Part shown: positions 49,641 to 62,369 of the stretch, one piece after another
How positions within the stretch are numbered: position 1 is the stretch's first letter
Layout of the letters: every line of letters begins with the position of its first letter
Made by a program: the position numbers and the translations under genes
NCBI GenBank assembly: GCA_963969595.1
Contig: OZ018417.1
Coordinates: 1,552,501 to 1,616,500 of the forward strand
Source of the DNA: Neckera pumila
Lineage: Eukaryota; Streptophyta; Bryopsida; Hypnales; Neckeraceae
Length of the DNA stretch: 64,000 nt
Direction of reading: 5' to 3'
Notes under the pieces: generated by a model
The model's database searches: none
What the model was told of the DNA's origin: nothing
What the model saw: the letters and a program-made list of their open reading frames with translations, nothing else

Positions 49641-50575
49641 CTATCACTAATGGAATACTCAACATCTGTAGGTCGTTCTCTTATCACCCAGAATGCCCAA
49701 CCAAAGACCAACATCATGTCATAATGGGCTGGACATCTTCCATCTACCTTCATTTCCAACTGGAAACTTGTGTGGCACAAGGCTAGATCTCTTAAAGACG
49801 CAGCTTTCATGTGGTCTGTCTGGAACAAAGTCATTGCCATTCACTTGTGGAGAGCCTGTATTGCCCCCGACATCGACACCAATTGCAACTGTTGCACACT
49901 AGGTCTTGAGGAAACACCTATGCATTGGTTCTTCGTTTGCCCACAAGCCCAAGAGGTATGGAATTTTGCTCAATCGATTTTCCACCACATATCAGGATCT
50001 CACCTACCTTGGCCTTACATCAGGTTCGATGCCATTCAATGTATCTTTGGTTCTACTATTCCAAGCCGATTCATTAGCTTCCGTACCATTTGGTCTTTAC
50101 TCAAAGGCACCTCCTTGTGGCTCATTTGGATCGCTCGCAACAACACCGCTTTCTCAAGGAGCACCTGGCCCCCAACTCTACTACAAGATAAATTATGGAA
50201 TGCCCTTTTGAATTCAAGTAGGATAGCTGAATTCAAGGCCCAGATTAATTCTCGGCAACATTCCCAACAACATGATATCATTTGGTCCAAGTTTGATAGT
50301 ATATGGCTCTAATCTCCTATGTTAGCTTTTGGAGTGGATTAACCATTGTTTGGAGGAGGAAGGGACCTACCATTTGTTTTTTCACTTAGTTCTTTTGGTT
50401 CTTGTTCCTTTCTTTGTTTTTCCTCTTTTTTTTGTTTTTTGTTTTGCTCTTATTTCTTCATTTGCCAGCCTCGGCTTAGCTGTTGTTCTCTGGGTTTTTT
50501 TAATTGCAATGTTATTTTCCATTTGTTCGAAAAAAGAAAAGGAAAAAAAGATGACAAGTTTCTTTTCACAATTCT
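49640..50575 (+). mobile_element. LINE 3' fragment (reverse-transcriptase zinc-binding domain)
   Basis: The + frame reads VGRSLITQ, then a stop near 49728, then SNWKLVWHKARSLKDAAFMWSVW and a zinc-knuckle region (CNCCTLGLEETPMHWFFVCPQAQEVW), as found at the C-terminus of plant non-LTR retrotransposon ORF2 proteins. The continuous part is 49770-50312. The T-rich 3' tail ends in an A-rich run at about 50530-50560. The reverse transcriptase core is missing, as expected of a 5'-truncated LINE copy. Confidence 0.8.
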
Positions 50576-51186
50576 AACGAAACGAATATGCCTACCATAT
50601 ATTTCAAGAACTGTCTTTCATTCAAAATCCTTCTATCGAATTTGTATCTTAGGCTCTATATTTATTGTTGAGTACCTTTATTACCAGATTAAATAAAGAT
50701 CCTATAATTTTAATCCAAAATATCATCAACTCAAGGCACCATCAAATTTCTTAAGGTGTCCACCTATTATAAATAAATACTTTATGGTTTGCTAAACCTT
50801 TTGCAGCATACATTCATTTTGATGATGAAACTCTCATAACACTATCCAATGGTGGTAGTAGGGTATCTTTCCAAGGCTTAATCTCAAATTAATAATGTCC
50901 ATTCACAGACATGGAGATTACCATGGAAAAATTACAATTTGAAGAACATTGAGATTGGTATCACTTTCCTCTCACTAAAGAGTCTTGTTCCACATGCATG
51001 ATCTCCAATTCTAACAATCTTTTGCAACTTGTTAATTAAGAATCAAACTTTTGACAAGGATAAATTATTCTACCTCTTCTTTTATTAACATAAATCTTTT
51101 GCCTCAGTGAATGATGTTATGTTGAATCCATCATAAACATTCAATGTTACAATTTCAGAACCATCCCAATTCGGCACTTTGGTACC
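50576..51186. other. Gene-free interval, 3' flank of the cysteine-rich gene
   Basis: AT-rich, nothing recognised. Confidence 0.5.
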
Positions 51187-51606
51187 TTATGTACAAGTAT
51201 AAGTACCAAGACCTTGCAAATTGCAATCACCCGAAGCTGAAAATGAACAAGGGCATGTACATGAACAAGTGGATGGTGCATAAGCTAGTTGAGTGTTAAC
51301 TCTAGGTGCGAAAGTTGGTGATTCAATTGGACGTATGGATGAGACTCCGGTTGTACACATACACTTGCCAAGGAAATCACAATTTGAAAGAATTCCAGAA
51401 GCTGTATGCGGAATTGCTGAGCAAAAATCTGTACAAAAGCAAGATTCATTGGGAATCACCATTGAAGCGCTTATTGGATTAGTAATAGGTAAAAGCTTTG
51501 ATTCATTCCGTAGAAGTATAGATCTAGTTGCTATGATACCACCTTGTGTCATAAATAACGATAGCATTGAAATACATAATATTAACTTCATAGTAGCCAT
51601 GATCAT
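51187..51606 (-). CDS. Small secreted cysteine-rich protein with two similar modules
   Basis: 139 residues. The first about 27 residues form a signal peptide (MKLILCISMLSLFMTQGGIIA). The mature part has two cysteine modules: residues about 59-88 (CFCTDFC .. NCDFLGKCMC) and about 112-138 (CSCTCPC .. DCNLQGLGTYTC). Both follow C-x-C-x(1-3)-C early, then (N/D)-C-(D/N) and a final G..C, six cysteines each, joined by a Pro/Ser-rich linker. Even cysteine number and secretion suggest disulfide-bonded extracellular peptides, perhaps defence- or signalling-related; I do not recognise the family. The gene is intronless and isolated among transposons, with an AT microsatellite about 120 bp upstream of the start. 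Confidence 0.65.
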   Translation of the reverse strand: MIMATMKLILCISMLSLFMTQGGIIATRSILLRNESKLLPITNPISASMVIPNESCFCTDFCSAIPHTASGILSNCDFLGKCMCTTGVSSIRPIESPTFAPRVNTQLAYAPSTCSCTCPCSFSASGDCNLQGLGTYTCT

Positions 51607-51720
51607 AATTTACATGAAGTAAAAATACTATAATAAATTGAAAATGAATAAAGAAACACAATTACATATAATCAATTTGTTTAAGGAATTGAAAAGTCTT
51701 TTAATTGGATTCCAACTTAA

Positions 51721-51788
<68 letters not shown>

Positions 51789-53681
51789 TCTAATAGAAGA
51801 TAGTTGGAATTCTAAAAGTATCATTTATATTTTTATTATAAATTAAAAATATAATATCATATAAAAATGTTCAAAACTTAAGTAATATTTATTCTTTATA
51901 ATAACCCAAAACTTAAGTAATCATTATTCTTTATTAGAAGTGGGCCTTGTGTGGGGTCTTGTTCACTTATATGTTTGTGATCTCTAAGACAACTCTACTT
52001 CTTAATTTAGCATTTGTTTATAAATTTAAATATTCTAGAAGTAGATCCTATTATTAAATTCTATTATTAATCTAGCTTTTACTTTTATATACTATGCATG
52101 GAATAATGGTTTAATAATTTTCGAACCATGGACTAGCTAGCGTAGGTCAAACTAGCAAAAAATAAAAAATAAAAATCATTAAATAAATAAATGAAATAAA
52201 TAAATAAATAAATGATGATAATATAATGAAATAAAAAACAAAAAAATAATGATGCAAAGATAAAAGCTATCATATCAAGTATTTAAGGCCATCTAATAAC
52301 CAAAATGCTAAGTTCTAAAACCATAAGATCAAAAGACAATTTCAAAAGACAATCAAGAAAGTAAGACTTAAAAACCTCGTGACAGTGACGTCTTAAGACT
52401 ACCTCAGCAATGAATAGTTTAAAGGAAAATAAATAAAAATGCCCTTTGTATTTCAACATTACAAATTAAATCTAGAGAACAACCTATGGTCAAATCCTAG
52501 CTATGAATTTCCGGGTGAATTTCCAAGGGTCTTTTGCTTCTAAAATCACCTCAAAATCAATTGTTTCTATAAATTGGGCACATATTATTGTGATTTTAAA
52601 AAAAAAGTCGGTCCATATGATGATAAACAAAGTTTGTTCTTACAAAAAAAAAATTGTTTCTTACAAATGACTTTAGAGGCTACATGTATATATATAATTT
52701 TTTATTTTATTTTTTACCAAACTCTTTAGTCAATATTTGAAAACGTGTACAAGATTCAGAAACAATATTGTGGTGGAAGATTTTATTTAGTGCCTTGCAG
52801 TGAATTAAAGCTCAAAAGTAAATTCCATATTTCACTTGAAATGGATTGTCATTCATTCCACCCTAATAGAAAGGAAATGAGATTTGGTTTAGTAGACTAT
52901 AATTTTATCTATTTATTATACTGTAAAACAGGTTTTTTTATTGTACTTCATTCTCAATTTCACATTGGCTAAATTTGTTTTGCAATGCAAAATGCAATGC
53001 ACATACATTGAGTTCTATGACTCAAATATCACTCAAGGTGGAGTTTTTTTAAGAGTTTTTTTAGATTATTTTTTTATTGTTATAGAAAGATAATTTAACA
53101 AAATATAAGGAAAAATAACTGTACCATTTTGAAAAAAAATTGAATTGGTAAGATTATAAGAAATAAGATGCAACCATAAAATACTTGCATGAATTCTTAG
53201 GGGACAATATTCCATTTTGACTCCTATATATGGCCTATCATACAAGATTACTTTAACTACAATCAAGGCATGATCCAATCTAATTTACTACATACTACCA
53301 CTACATCAAAGACATGCACTTTAGAGAATCTTAAGAAGATTTCACACCCTTTGCCAAATAGCTTTGGAAAAAGTCTGCAATTGCAACAAAGTTTTTTCCA
53401 TAGTAGTGGCAAAGTAAATCATATAATTTACGCAAATGTATATGATTTGCAAAAAAATTTCTATACGTTTTTGGAAAACAAAATTCTATTATGTATTGAA
53501 TTTTGTTTTGTTTTGGCAAAAAGAAATATACATGATTGATTGAGCAATAAATTTTTGGTAACAATATAGTTTAGTTTCCTAAAATAGCCAAACATTCTAA
53601 AGATCTTAGACATATCTATGTTCCTAAAAATTTTGCTTGAATTATTCATGTGAATTTGAAAACCACATATACAATTCACAA
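51607..53681. other. AT-rich interval upstream of the cysteine-rich gene
   Basis: No gene seen. Includes the AT microsatellite and loose AAAT-type repeats at 52165-52215. Confidence 0.5.
51725..51785. repeat. (AT)n microsatellite, about 30 units
   Basis: A pure AT run of about 60 bp. Confidence 0.98.
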
Positions 53682-54622
53682 TCCCTCAAGGCCTCTCAAC
53701 TTCTTGGGAACATTTGTTGTAAATGAGTATACCTACTTTGAATTGTTTTGTTTAAATATATGATTGAATTTTTAAATTACTCCGATATGAAGTAAGGATT
53801 TGCCTATCTATAGCATCCATGGAATTGAATGTAGAAAATATTGAAGTTTTTTTTTTTGATTGTAACAACTTTGCACGTTGTTGTTTCTTAAAATAATAAA
53901 TGATTTGTCTTTCTAGGAAGAAGAATCTATTTATTTTAGAACAAAAATATAGATTAGAATCTAAAGAAAATGCATTCTTTTCAGATTTTAAAAGTAAAAC
54001 AAAAAATATCTCTTGAAATACATTAGTGCATCTTCAAATATGAAGGTATTAGATGGCCAAAATCAAATCAATTGGACTCTACCAAATATTACCAAATATA
54101 TTTATGTCATTTTTAAAAATTCAATAGTGGATGTAATCATTAATTAATGTAACTTTTGCAACATCCTTACAAATTTTTGGAATCACTCTAGGTCCTATAT
54201 AATTTTTAGAATTATCAAAGGTCTTTTGTAATTTGTTCCCAGATTAAATGCACCGTTGTCAAAATCATCAAAATCAAACTATAGAGATATTGAATCATTC
54301 CTCAGCCCGATTAAGACATAGTTCTGTAACTATACTTCAAGTTTTATGATAAAAAATGTCTCTTCCATCCATTCCACTAATATTACAATAACTTTTCTTA
54401 AAATCTTACTACCTTTTTTTTGCATAAGATCACTATTCCTAGTTTAAGCTTGGAACATTACAAATTTGAAAGTTTTGAAAAATCAAAGAGTGAATAAAAA
54501 TATATAGACATTACACCCTCAATAATTTAGTTTAAAAATTAATGAGATTTTTTTCCAATTTCCCCTAATTTACAATCAAAAATTTGAAGGGAATATATTT
54601 GATCTTTAGAGGCCTTGAGGAG
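53682..54622. mobile_element. Possible TTAA element, variant ends
   Basis: Left end TCCCTCAAGGCCTCT and inverted right end CTCCTCAAGGCCTCTAAAG; TTAA is present on the right (54623-54626), mutated on the left (ACAA). The length, 941 bp, equals the other family members. Interior similarity was not confirmed. Confidence 0.45.
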
Positions 54623-54855
54623 TTAAAACATTATTGATAGTGATCTCAAAAATGTTTTTGCATCACCTATAACATCATATGTTCTTTGAAAAAACCTCAA
54701 GATACTTATTCATATTCAGCAAATACAAGATGTAACAAATTCAATCTTGCCATTCCAAATCTTGTAACTAAGCTTGTTTTATTTATTTATTTATGCAATG
54801 TATCATATATTTTATAGTGCTACTAAAATTATGTATGAAATTACATTTTAGTAAT

Positions 54856-55756
54856 CCCCTTGATCTTTGTTTCTTTGCTTTGAATACTATAACCATATTT
54901 TAGAAGAAAATATTAATTCTTAGAATTCAAATTTTTTATTTTTATTCATGTATGATCTCAAGCATGAAAGCATTTGTAATAACTTCACCAAGTTATAATA
55001 TCATTGTAGTATCTAATGTTCATCATTGTAAAAACATTATCAAGTAGTATAGGAAAAAATGAGTGCCCAAATCTTAGTTTGCATCATTAGGGCATCCTTA
55101 ATGGGACCAATATATATGCCTACCAAGTATAACTCTAAATTTTTATTGCTTTATTCTTAGAATTTGAAATTTTGATCATCAAAAGTGCATTCAACAATAC
55201 TTTATATAGATAGAAGAAAATTCTAATTTTGACATTAGACAATAAAAATAAGTTGTTTCAAAAGCACTTTTAAAGACAAATATTATAGAAGTGTTGTCAA
55301 ATTATACTAACCTATGCAAAATTTTGAAATGCCATAGGCCAAATCATGCTTAAAAAACAGGATTTGGCAACACTGCTATAATTTTTGTCTTTCAATATTC
55401 TTTTGAGGTAATTCATTTTCATCATCTAGTGTCTAAATTTGAGTTTCTTGTACCTATTCAAAGTACTTTTCAATCCACTTTTCATGATAAAAAATTCAAA
55501 TTCAAATTATAAAGCAATAAAAGTTAGAAGTTTAACCTTGAAGTGCATCGACATCCATATTTTGGACGATGAATAGAGGGCCTTGAGGCACTGTTTTGTC
55601 CAACTAAATTCTCATCCATCCAATGTAATACTTGAATCTAGAAAAGACAACCTTCCTTAATGACCAAATTCATGAAGTTTCAATAATTGATGTTTCTATA
55701 CAAAGATATAAGCAAAAATGTACAAAGATTTAGAGAAGGATTGAGACATTTAGGGG
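54856..55756. mobile_element. Possible TTAA element, weak left end
   Basis: The right end CATTTAGGGG before TTAA (55757-55760) is typical; the proposed left end (CCCCTTGATCTTTG, after 'gtaat') is degraded. The implied length of about 900 bp fits the family. Confidence 0.35.
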
Positions 55757-55859
55757 TTAAAGGAGCAATATACCAATCCTATAGATGATGTCCTTAACGT
55801 GATTGCATAAAAATCAATTCAACTAAACATTGAATTGAACCAAACAAGTACAATAATGC

Positions 55860-56280
55860 TTTTATATGTGTAGGAAATAGATTAGCCAAAGGAGTTTTGC
55901 CAAGGGGCTGTGGCTCTAACTTAGCCACTGGCCCAGCCCCTTAGTCAGGACCCCGTTACATCCTCCCCCACTTAGAACACTTGATGTCCTCATGAAGGCT
56001 TAAATCTAAGACACTCTCCGCCCTAGTCTGCGAAGACCTCTCATGCACCTATGCTTAGGAGTTGCCAACTCCCATGTTCGAGAGTTTGTACTCACGTTTC
56101 GTTTCTCCTCACTAACCGCTTTCCCATTTGGCCCGGTCAACCTCCGCACTGACTAGGCACTTGTTGACCTTTTCCATCTGCTCCCATCAGTTCTTACTCC
56201 TCAGACCTCGCATGCCACAGTACAAGTTACAGACACTTTGTACTTAACCCAAGGACACTAATGTCAAAAAGTGGCCTATA
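55860..56280 (-). mobile_element. LTR-retrotransposon fragment (end of internal region and LTR start)
   Basis: On the minus strand a purine-rich GTGGGGGAGGATG tract is followed directly by TGTAACGGGGTCC. This is the usual arrangement of a polypurine tract and 3' LTR start in Ty3/gypsy-type elements, preceded by frame-like sequence (GHEDIKCSKW-like). No pol domain is present in the window, so it is a short relic at best. Confidence 0.35.
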
Positions 56281-56702
56281 CATGACTTTCGAGATTATTG
56301 TATCAATGAAGAATGCACCTATGTTTAAAACATCAGATCATTTTTGGCAAAATGCCTTGGTGATATGTCTTGTCCTCGAAGGAAAACGTACTTAGTGGCC
56401 ACTTTTTGACCGCAGCGTCCTTCCAGAATGAAATCGTCCATAATAGGTGTGCTAACCACAGCACTCATCACAAGGAATATTTCGATTGTTTCCATGGCGA
56501 AATTTTCTACGTCGACTTGTAGGTAGCAGACATGAACAGACTGTTATACAAGTCCACCCGGGAATTGTCAAATATGAAAAATTCATCAGCATTTCCCACT
56601 CCATAGGAACGGTTCGAAAGTAAGTTCCCTGTGGCTTGGTGAGAAAAATAATGTGATTACAGGTAATCATGGCAAAATCTGATGCAAACAAGGAAAAACA
56701 TT

Positions 56703-58611
56703 CTATGGCTGAACTCTCCAACTCGGTGTCCACGCACTTTTACCCAACGCATAACGTCCTGTGCCACTGGGATCAGCAGGAAGGATTGACATAAACCATT
56801 TCTGTCTTCTCAAATCACAGATACCGATTGTTGACTGATTGGGAGGACCTACCAGAAAACAAATGTAGTCAAGACCAGCTGCACAATCATACTCTCTCAT
56901 GGAAGTCTCACTTTCAAACAGGTTCATGAAGATGTCACCCGGCATCTTGGTCACCGGATTGAACTCTCCTGTTGGAAAACCGTTCACAATGACAACCTCG
57001 TAGATCTCTATGGTCTTTGCTGCCTCCGTTGCTCTTGTCAGAGCATAACTGCACCATTGAGAAAAGGATTGATCTCTGGGTAAATTACACTCTAAGCTAA
57101 CGTAAACCATGGCAACAGTATCATGACTCAAGAAACTCAAAAACTTGGTTTGTCACCAAAGACTTGATAATTAGTCCACCATGCTCAAGGACTAGACTGA
57201 AGGAACAAAGCAAAAGCCTTGAAAATGCTGAAGATGAAAATTGTTAGGCTTACACTGGACCTCCAGTTCGACACTGCACGACGCGTGGAGCCTGCAGAGG
57301 CTCAGGGTGAGGCAGACCATCTTCACCAAGAATTTCAAAATCGATTGAGTGCCATTTGAGAGTTGACGCTTGAACATAAAAGATTTTGTTCGTCCAAACA
57401 GGACAACTCCGGCCCCTATCTGCAGCAGCAGCTTGATATTGCCCACGACTACTCATCCGCTTAGGCCCTTTCGTCCAGTTCGTGTCCCTCTTCACAACCG
57501 TCGCTTCTTCAATCTCCTCTTGACCCCCAAGGTAGAAACCTTCCTCCTGCCTAGCAATCCCCGTCTTCGAATAAGCTGGAATCCGAGATCTCCCTACCGA
57601 CATTCCCGATATCCATGTATCCGAGCGAGAATCATATGTCATGAGAACGAGCTCGTCACTTGCTGGGGAACGCAAGCTCGACCGCTCGTGATGGCTGCCC
57701 ACCACATGAACTCTGTATCTCAATCTGCTCTTTGAAGCCTTCTCGCTGAGACTGCTGGGGCCGTTGCCCTTCAGAATCTGCAAGCATGCAATTTTGTCGT
57801 CCAACTTTTTATTTGTGTGACGGGGTAAGAATTTGAGCTCTTCAGTGAGCGGATTGCACACAACCAGGATCGATTGTTGAGGATAAAGCATATGATTGTA
57901 GTCTTCGGCATGTGGTATGGGCGGTGTATAGAGATTCCTTTTCCGAGGCTGACTTCCACCATTGGCGCAAAGGAGTCCCCCGTCTCCTGCTATGATGTCC
58001 ACTACATCATTGGGCAGAAAACCGATCCCAGGCATCGCAAGCCATTCTGAATGATTGCCATGGGATTCGAGCTCTGGCAAACTCAATTGGTCGTTGTTGT
58101 ATGCAAAGAGCTTCCCATTCTCCACGTTTACTATGACCGGAAAGTGAGATCCAGAGGAACCATGCGTCGTAACGCCGACGTTCGAGAAGAGACGCTCATC
58201 CCAGCGGATGATGTTAGCTTCACCTTTCGACGAAAGAAGACATGAATCGGATTCTGCCCTCGACTTGGAAAGATCTTTATTGAGCTCATCTTGGGATTCC
58301 TCTGATGCATCGGCTCTCATTAGAGTACCAATTGCGTTGGCCCCTGAGGAGCCCTGACATTTCCAAACAATCTCAGTAGCGCTAGCTTGGCTTCTAGTCG
58401 AATACCATTTCTGCACTCTTTGTGGTCGTTCATAAGGCAAATCAACTTGAGTAGCAACACTGACAAAATTGACAGAAATACTCGTTGTAGAACCTTGATT
58501 GACGACCAGGGGATGCAGTGATCGTCCAGTTGAAAGGATGATGGTCTGTGACTCGTTGTCCGCTTCATGATCGATTACGTCCACAGCTGCCTTGGACCAG
58601 CAACAGGACAT
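56703..58611 (-). CDS. Kelch-type F-box-family protein lacking a clear F-box
   Basis: Two exons: 58611-57254 and 57048-56703 (GTAAGC..GTGCAG, phase-matched), 567 residues. The region from VDIIAGDGGLLCANGG through ILVVCNPLTEELKFLPR and SRSDTWISG to YALTRATEAAKTIEIYEV aligns by eye with the neighbour at 60055-61314, so they are paralogues with a kelch-like beta-propeller C-terminus. In plants such proteins are usually SCF ubiquitin-ligase substrate adaptors with an N-terminal F-box. Here the first about 200 residues are Ser-rich with no visible F-box, so ligase binding is uncertain unless an upstream exon was missed. The ATG at 58611 is the first in frame in this open stretch. Confidence 0.75.
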
Positions 58612-60054
58612 TGGCAACAGTAAGACCCGTCAGTGTCGTCCCTGTCGAGATCATCCACCCTGGTGCTAGTCTCCCATCGGGATTCAACCACGAATATTTC
58701 AGCAATCTCTCTCCTATATGATGTGCCCAACTGCTTGTCACAAAGCGCACGTCCATACTCCAACAATACGTCTACTAAACCCTCCAAGAGTCGTTTGAAT
58801 GCATAATCAGGTACACACCATCTCTGAAGGTGGAAATCCCGTCAATGAAGCTGCTGTATTACAAGATACGAGAATTCTCCTTCAAGCCGAAGGGAAGTAG
58901 CCCTTCTAGAGTACTCCCTGCATATAAAACCTGAAGAAAATTAGATGCAAAAGCGACATAACGCGTTGAACCGTGGCATTACAGGACACATACCAAAAGC
59001 CATTAGTGTGTAAACCTCCGTGCAAGGCAGAGCAAAGTATTGTGCAAAGCTTTACAGATGAATCAGATTAAGAAACCTCAGATGGTAGAGCAGACACGCT
59101 GATACATTGTTGGTAAGAGAATTACGTCATCTAAGATGTGTAGAGGTAGTTAAGCTGCACACTGCCACCCCTTCGTGTACGGTGGGTAACCGGGCGACAA
59201 GGAGAGCTTGAGTGAGATATATTTTTAATGTCTTTTGCATCCAATAACTTGACCTTTGGGGTCCGTCGACCTCGAATCCCAAGTCCAAGTGACCTCGCGA
59301 CTCACTCATATATTAAAATTAAAAAAGTACTAGTCTCCCGTGCGTGCACAATAAGGCAAGATTACAATAGCCTTGCCATCACTGACCTTGCCTTAAGACT
59401 ACATCGCTGATCAATAAATTAACTAATCACCACGACAGAAAGTTTGGAAGGTTTCTTGAAACTTGTCGAGAGAATCGAGCTCTCTGACGTAGCTACTGAA
59501 TTCACGAAGGAAACCTGATATGAACAGACTCCCTGAGAAAGTGAGCAAAAGTACATGAATCCACATGTATCTCACCAAAACGATTAACAATGAATTAGCA
59601 TCTGCATCTACTGTTATTGAGACATCCAGGGGAAAGAGTCATCTAGATGAGTACTCAAAAGCACTAATTCTATCCTATTACACTTTCGCAAGAGCAATGC
59701 GGTTAAATGACGAGGTAGAAGCTTCAAATCTGCTTCCCCTCACCCCATAATAATTCGATTACGCTGCTTGACGGGGTGCTGCTTCCTGAGCAGAAAGGCA
59801 TTTTGTCGCCCAAAATTTGGTAATTAGGTCTATCCTAATGGGGTCAAATTCCAGTTGCAAAGACAGGGCGACATCAGCTGATTTAGCCACTATTTACCAC
59901 AGTCGAATGTCTAAAGAACAGGAAAGAGCTCAAACCATTCAAAAGAAGACTATCAGATCTTACCGAATTGCAGATGTTCAAGGTTCCGACCAATATTAAA
60001 TTCTTGGTGACCTCCAGACGTACCAATAACTAAAGACGGCGCACGTTGTGCAGC
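58612..60054. promoter_or_regulatory. Shared intergenic region of two divergent genes
   Basis: 1.4 kb between two head-to-head paralogues, moderate GC. Short open frames here are not protein-like, except a minus-strand frame at 58787-58575 that overlaps the start of the left gene out of frame; it could be part of an unspliced upstream exon. Confidence 0.4.
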
Positions 60055-61314
60055 ATGAGTTGGTGTGGAAATCGGAATGGGCGAGATGCATGCATGGACA
60101 CATGCTCTCCAGGGCTACTGGATCCATCTGTATGGCAGGAGCTTCCTCCGCTTCTCATAGCCCTAATAATTTCCAAACTTCCAATTGTGAAGCTCATCAA
60201 AGTGGTACAACAATGTGGAAGATTCATAAAACAGCAGGTGATGGATGACCCACCTGAACTCTTGCGGATACATCGGTCTGCCGAATGCTTATTTCCAATC
60301 TTCAATGTGCCTGGTAGTACCTGGATGTCGACATTTGATGTGAGGTTCCAAAACTGGTCGCCAATGCCGGAGCTCAATTTCCTCCCCTGCAATGTACAAT
60401 ACGTGCTCACGGGAGGAGGAGGATTGATGTGTGTTACCAGCAGTCAAAATCAGCAATATCGTCCGGAGACAATGAAAGAGGAGGACTGGATGCGCTTCCC
60501 GTCACAACCAATCATTGTCATTTGCAACCCTCTGACCAGAGAAACTCGAATCCTGCCTCCGATGCCAGGCGCTCTAAAGTTTCCCGTTGCACACATGAAG
60601 ACGAGCGCATGCACCGGCAACTACGCATTGTACCTCGCCGGTTGGAACGAACACGCAGATGAAATGGTGGTTACAGTCTATGCTTCCAAAGCACAAGCAT
60701 GGATGGGTTGGAGGTCGCTTCCCAATGGCTTGAGGCCAATGAAAACGACGTCCCCAGGGGAAGCCTCCTGCGCTGTAATTGGTAATGAGATGTGGCTTGC
60801 TGGAGAGCTCCGATGGGCAGGCGTCTGGGAACCACGCATCCTCTGCTTCGACTTCTGCACTCAGAATTGGAAATCCGTTCTCCACTGGCTTCCGAACTAT
60901 GAACCACCAAGAGTGGTAGAAACAGATACCTGCTTATATGCAGTGACAAGGCTATTGGAGAAGCCATACAGCCTCCATATCTTCGAGATCATCAGGGCGT
61001 GCGAATATACATGTCCATATAGCAATTTCGAGGAAATAGATCAGATGCCGCACAATATATATTGCAGATTCTTAGAACTGGACGTTAGACAGTCCCATCC
61101 CAGACTTGTCAAATGGGAGTGCCGGGCTGGCAAAGGCTTTATCTATTTCCACAACGTCTTGTCTGGACGTATTGCCTGGTATCATGTTAGGGCTGCAATG
61201 AGGGGTAGGGAGAAGTGCTGGGGCATTACAGACGGCCGGGCACCCAAATTCGAATCCAGTTACACATCGCTGGTCAACTGCACATGGCAACCTTCGTTTG
61301 CCACATCAGTTTGA
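60055..61314 (+). CDS. F-box/kelch-repeat protein
   Basis: Single exon, 419 residues. Residues about 26-55 (VWQELPPLLIALIISKLPIVKLIKV) are an F-box helix pair of somewhat degenerate form. The rest is a kelch/galactose-oxidase-like propeller with typical phrases (GGGGLMCV, IVICNPLTRETRILPPMP, WMGWRSLPNG, LCFDFCTQNWKSV). F-box proteins link the SKP1-cullin ligase to a target; the target is unknown. The start at 60055 is the first ATG; an upstream in-frame TTG is less likely. It is divergent from and paralogous to the gene at 56703-58611. Confidence 0.82.
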   Translation: MSWCGNRNGRDACMDTCSPGLLDPSVWQELPPLLIALIISKLPIVKLIKVVQQCGRFIKQQVMDDPPELLRIHRSAECLFPIFNVPGSTWMSTFDVRFQNWSPMPELNFLPCNVQYVLTGGGGLMCVTSSQNQQYRPETMKEEDWMRFPSQPIIVICNPLTRETRILPPMPGALKFPVAHMKTSACTGNYALYLAGWNEHADEMVVTVYASKAQAWMGWRSLPNGLRPMKTTSPGEASCAVIGNEMWLAGELRWAGVWEPRILCFDFCTQNWKSVLHWLPNYEPPRVVETDTCLYAVTRLLEKPYSLHIFEIIRACEYTCPYSNFEEIDQMPHNIYCRFLELDVRQSHPRLVKWECRAGKGFIYFHNVLSGRIAWYHVRAAMRGREKCWGITDGRAPKFESSYTSLVNCTWQPSFATSV

Positions 61315-62369
61315 TTATCTTGTTACTTAGCCTATCGCGGCTAAGATTAAGTATGTCCCGGGTAGGATACCTTAGGTCATCTAATATTTTGAGTACCATT
61401 CCTTGGTTGGTAATAGCAGCGCGTACCTCAAATCGGATTAAAATAGGAATGACAAAGACGTTAAGATATCCATATCAGATGCAAAACGCTTGAAGAAATA
61501 TATGTTACTAGCCCAGTGACAAACAAAACTATTAGCAGTGACCCGGTGCCTTCTTCCCGTACGACTGTTTCCATTCCACACTCGAAAGGAAGCACCATAG
61601 ACCCCCGAAAGCTGTCAAAAGTAGTTAAACTCATATTGGATATGAGAAATAAGCAACGACCAACACAAGAAGGTCTATATTTCATGAGGAGCCACGAAAC
61701 GCTATTTAGACCCTGCAGGGGCGCGAACTCATCCATCCCCCGCCATTGACCCAACATATGCAATTTTCGCTGCAAGTGATGCTTTTATTCTTAGAGAACC
61801 AAATGCCTGCCTTCCATGAGACCCGCCAAGCACACGAATAGCCAGTTTGAATTTTCTACAATTTCTCGTAGGCAGAATTAGCCTACAGACACTTCTACAC
61901 CACCGGCTGCTTCCATAAGATACTAGGAACGGGTGCTGCTCAGCTTCTCCCCCACACCCACAAAAAATATGTACATTTCTGGTACATTCTTTCCAGAAAA
62001 CATACACTGGTTGTCACCTGCGCAGCAATTGAACTAGATGCCGTAAGTTCGTAAAAATTTGTGGTAGATGTCAAAAACCTGTTCAAACGAAGGCCAGCGT
62101 CATTGAGCTACATCCCTGTCGTAATGATTCCATCAATACGGAAGCTGCCCATTCATCCTTGAAGAAGTCCTGTGAGCACAGATCCTCTTATTAGATATTG
62201 ATTTTCCAACACTAATGTACGTGAACTGTAAAGATATCGTCGACTTTGAAGCGAATAGCAGTAAAGCAGTGCAAAAACTTAGAGAACTGGTATTGACCGT
62301 CTGAGCAATTACCTCTCAAATTTTGTCTCCAACCCCGCGATTAAATATTCAGAAGCAGAGGAACTGAAG
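61315..62369. other. Interval between convergent genes
   Basis: Contains the 3' flanks of the F-box gene and of the COM1 homologue. No protein-like frame was recognised. Confidence 0.45.

Noticed and set aside
56452..56733. Minus-strand open frame as a third exon of the kelch-type gene
   Set aside because: The second exon already ends with a stop at 56703 at the position expected from the paralogue; the extra frame overlaps it in another phase and looks non-homologous.
60046..60054. Upstream start of the F-box gene
   Set aside because: It is a TTG codon; the first ATG is nine bases later at 60055.
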